A program made the position numbers and the translations under genes. From Streptomyces sp. CCM_MD2014 (GTDB taxonomy: Bacteria; Actinomycetota; Actinomycetes; Streptomycetales; Streptomycetaceae), in NCBI RefSeq assembly GCF_000772045.1, contig NZ_CP009754.1:1612001-1676000 (forward strand): a stretch of 64,000 nucleotides of DNA, read 5' to 3'. Below, piece by piece: positions 62,106-64,000 of this stretch. Below the pieces are notes generated by a model. It did not search any database and was not told where the DNA came from. It saw nothing but the letters and a program-made list of their open reading frames with translations. Numbering within the stretch: position 1 is the first letter of the stretch; each line of letters opens with the position of its first letter.

Positions 62106-64000
62106 CGTGCTGCTGGAGACGCGGATAGCTGAGCGGGCAGCCGTGAGCGTTGAGGATGTACGCGATGCGTTCGCCGCCCACGGCGTTCCCCTGGTGACAC
62201 CGCCGGCCCGGTCCCGCACTCTGCGGCTGCACCGGCTGCGCATCGCCGGGCAGCGGACGGGATCGGTCTATCCCGGTCCCTTCGATACATCGCTGCGGTT
62301 TTCCGAGGGACTGACCGGACTGGTGGCGTCCAATCTACGGGGCAAGACCTCGGTGCTGGAGCTTGTGACGTGGTGCCTGCGGGGTTCGCCGAGGGACCTG
62401 ATGGCCGAAGCGCATTGGTTGCGCGAGGTGGATCTGGACGTCGAGATAGCCGGGCAGGCGGTGGGGATCCGGCTGGATCTGGCCGAGGAGGAGATCACTT
62501 CAGCGGTCGTCCTGGCCGGTCCCGCCATCGAGGCCCTGGAGTTGGTGCGCGCTCCGGACGCCGACCACGAGATCATCCCCCTTCTGCGGGCGTTAAGCTC
62601 GGCAAGCTTCGCGGAGCAGATGCAGGCGCTGATGATGGACCGCCTGGATCTGCATCCGCTGGTGAACAGCTACAAGCAGACCGGTACGCAGACCCACGGT
62701 TGGCCGGTCTACTTCGGGGCGGTCTACCTGCCTGCGGGGCGGGACAAGGCGCTGCTGGGTGAGCACACGATGAGCGGGCTGCCCGGCCGTCTGTTGCAGG
62801 TGTTCTTGGATCTGCCCTCCGCAGCCGCGCTCACGCGCGTGAAGACTGCGGCCGATGTGCTCGCGGCCAGACACAAAGCCGCACAGGCGGCGGATACGGA
62901 GGCGCGGGGCAAGCGGGACGAGGAGCGCCATCGAATCGCCAAGAACCTGGAGCGGGCCCAGGAGCGCCTGTCCGCCATAGCCGACACTGAGGGCGGCTGG
63001 GAGGAGTCACTGCCCGAGGTGGCTTCCCACGTGGTGCAGTTGGCGCGTGCTGTCGCGGACACGCACGAGACGTGGGATGAGCTGATGCAGGCGCACCGAC
63101 GGGCCCGGGCCCAGCGCCAGCATGACGCGAAGCTCGCCAATGATGTCATCGAGAGTGCCACTGCCCGCCAGCTCTTCCACGGGCTGGATCCCACGGCGTG
63201 TCCGCGCTGCGATCAGGTGATCGCAGCCGATCGCAGGCGCCAGGAGCGCGAGGCTCAGTCTTGTGCGGTGTGCTCACGGCCCGTGACGGGTGACGATAAC
63301 CTTCCCGAAGAGGTCATCGCCGAGGCCAGGCAGCGGCTGCGGGACAGCACCGCCGCGGAGAAGATGGCCAAGGACGCACTGGAGGCGGCAGAGGTCGAGC
63401 TGGACCGGCTGTCGGGCGAGCTCACCTGGGCTCAGGCCCGGCTGCGACGTGCGGAATCCGCAGTGCAGGCGCCGGCCCGCCTCATCGCACGCGAAGAGGT
63501 GCTGCGGCTGGAGGGCGCGCTCAGCGTCTTCCCGGAGCTGCCCGCTTTGGTCATCGACGCAGACGAGACAAAGGCCCTGAAGGTCTTCCGTGCAGCGGCC
63601 AAGGTTTTGGAGAAGGACCACGAGGTGGCAGCCCAGGCGCTCTTTGCCGATCTGAACCGGGAGATCGCTCAGCTCGGCCGACGATTCGGCATCGACGCAC
63701 TGGAATCGGTGAAGATCGACCGTGCCGCCCATCTGGACATCACCAAGGGCGGCGGGCGCACCAAACCCTTCGGCGCCCAGAGCCCCGGCGAGCGACTGCG
63801 GCTGCGAATCGCGGTGGTCATCGCTTTGCTGCGGGTGGGCGCCGCGCACGCCGTTTCGACGCACCCGGGCCTGTTGCTGATCGACAGCCCGAAAGCGGAG
63901 GAGGTCCAGGACCTCGACATCCGCAGGTTGCTGGGAGAGCTGGCCCAATTGGCTTCGGAGAACCATCTGCAGGTGTTGATCACTACCAGGGACTTCGACC
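62092..64000 (+). CDS. SMC/RecN-like zinc-hook ATPase, 3' end outside window
   Basis: At least 636 residues from ATG 62092, open to the window edge. The Walker A region is ASNLRGKTSVLEL near residue 85. A coiled-coil arm is interrupted by CPRCDQ and CAVCSRP about 20 residues apart, a zinc-hook-like turn near residue 370. The ABC signature is QSPGERLRLRIAVVIAL, Walker B is LLLIDSPKAEE, and ITTRDFD begins the H-loop area. Such ATPases work in DNA repair or anti-phage systems. With its small partner, a two- or three-gene surveillance system is likely. Confidence 0.82.
   Translation, partial: MDRDDVLLETRIAERAAVSVEDVRDAFAAHGVPLVTPPARSRTLRLHRLRIAGQRTGSVYPGPFDTSLRFSEGLTGLVASNLRGKTSVLELVTWCLRGSPRDLMAEAHWLREVDLDVEIAGQAVGIRLDLAEEEITSAVVLAGPAIEALELVRAPDADHEIIPLLRALSSASFAEQMQALMMDRLDLHPLVNSYKQTGTQTHGWPVYFGAVYLPAGRDKALLGEHTMSGLPGRLLQVFLDLPSAAALTRVKTAADVLAARHKAAQAADTEARGKRDEERHRIAKNLERAQERLSAIADTEGGWEESLPEVASHVVQLARAVADTHETWDELMQAHRRARAQRQHDAKLANDVIESATARQLFHGLDPTACPRCDQVIAADRRRQEREAQSCAVCSRPVTGDDNLPEEVIAEARQRLRDSTAAEKMAKDALEAAEVELDRLSGELTWAQARLRRAESAVQAPARLIAREEVLRLEGALSVFPELPALVIDADETKALKVFRAAAKVLEKDHEVAAQALFADLNREIAQLGRRFGIDALESVKIDRAAHLDITKGGGRTKPFGAQSPGERLRLRIAVVIALLRVGAAHAVSTHPGLLLIDSPKAEEVQDLDIRRLLGELAQLASENHLQVLITTRDFD

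Overview
The window is high-GC actinobacterial DNA, almost certainly from a streptomycete. GTG starts and 1-4 base start/stop overlaps are frequent, hairpin terminators are GC-rich, and several families are typical of Streptomyces (DUF317, DUF6153, second-copy nuo clusters, F510_1955-type lipoproteins). It reads as an accessory, metal-responsive region with recombinase genes, many transporters and many broken genes, not as core chromosome.

Layout. 1-2.0 kb: a cut-off DUF317 protein, a nuclease-like DUF5655 protein and the 5' half of a tRNA-Arg. 2.1-7.5 kb: a TetR/MFS pair, then a minus-strand operon (His-rich metal-binding protein, AhpD-like protein, MFS exporter) behind a CsoR-type operator. 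8.0-16.3 kb: a partial nuo operon, nuoA - degenerate NuoB/NuoD-like fusion - nuoHJKLMN, with none of the subunits that take in electrons. 16.6-22.1 kb: a cysteine-synthase-like/MFS pair and a group of small secreted His-, Cys- and Met-rich proteins. 22.4-30.7 kb: the copper core: copA, copZ, csoR, a second His-rich protein and two 14-helix MFS exporters, with seven CsoR-type palindromes. 30.7-35.2 kb: MFS remnants, a cadI/arsI remnant, a CmtR-like sensor with its CDF exporter, and a frameshifted MFS gene. 36.0-39.2 kb: a three-gene tyrosine-recombinase module with a cluster of palindromes. 39.2-47.4 kb: a resolvase remnant, an inverted second copy of the sensor/CDF module, and a long minus-strand run (CmtR-like sensor, CDF, LspA, DsbA, VKOR, TlpA, CcdA, CadC-like sensor, SCO1) that joins metal sensing to extracytoplasmic thiol chemistry and copper delivery. 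47.6-52.3 kb: a response regulator, histidine kinase and MMPL transporter. 52.7-60.3 kb: a one-strand biosynthetic cluster (acyl-CoA-dehydrogenase-fold protein, reductase, class III aminotransferase, cyclase-like protein, flavin reductase, SDR, diiron hydroxylase, nitric oxide synthase). 61.4-64.0 kb: a small winged-helix-like protein overlapping an SMC-like zinc-hook ATPase that runs off the window, possibly an anti-phage or DNA-surveillance system.

How it works together. One palindrome family, ATACCCC-N3-GGGGTAT, stands before five transcription units spread over 22 kb, and the only CsoR gene seen is inside the set, so one copper sensor probably controls efflux, chaperone, His-rich proteins, an AhpD-like protein and three MFS exporters. 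A second layer of ArsR-family sensors (three with CmtR-type and one with CadC-type cysteine spacing) controls CDF exporters and the thiol-redox/SCO1 genes. Two loci look least explained: the nuo cluster without electron input, whose fused subunit carries a His-rich segment, and the nitric oxide synthase gene beside what looks like an aliphatic-amine N-oxidation pathway. Several apparent frameshifts are single missing bases in short runs, so some pseudogene calls could be assembly errors.
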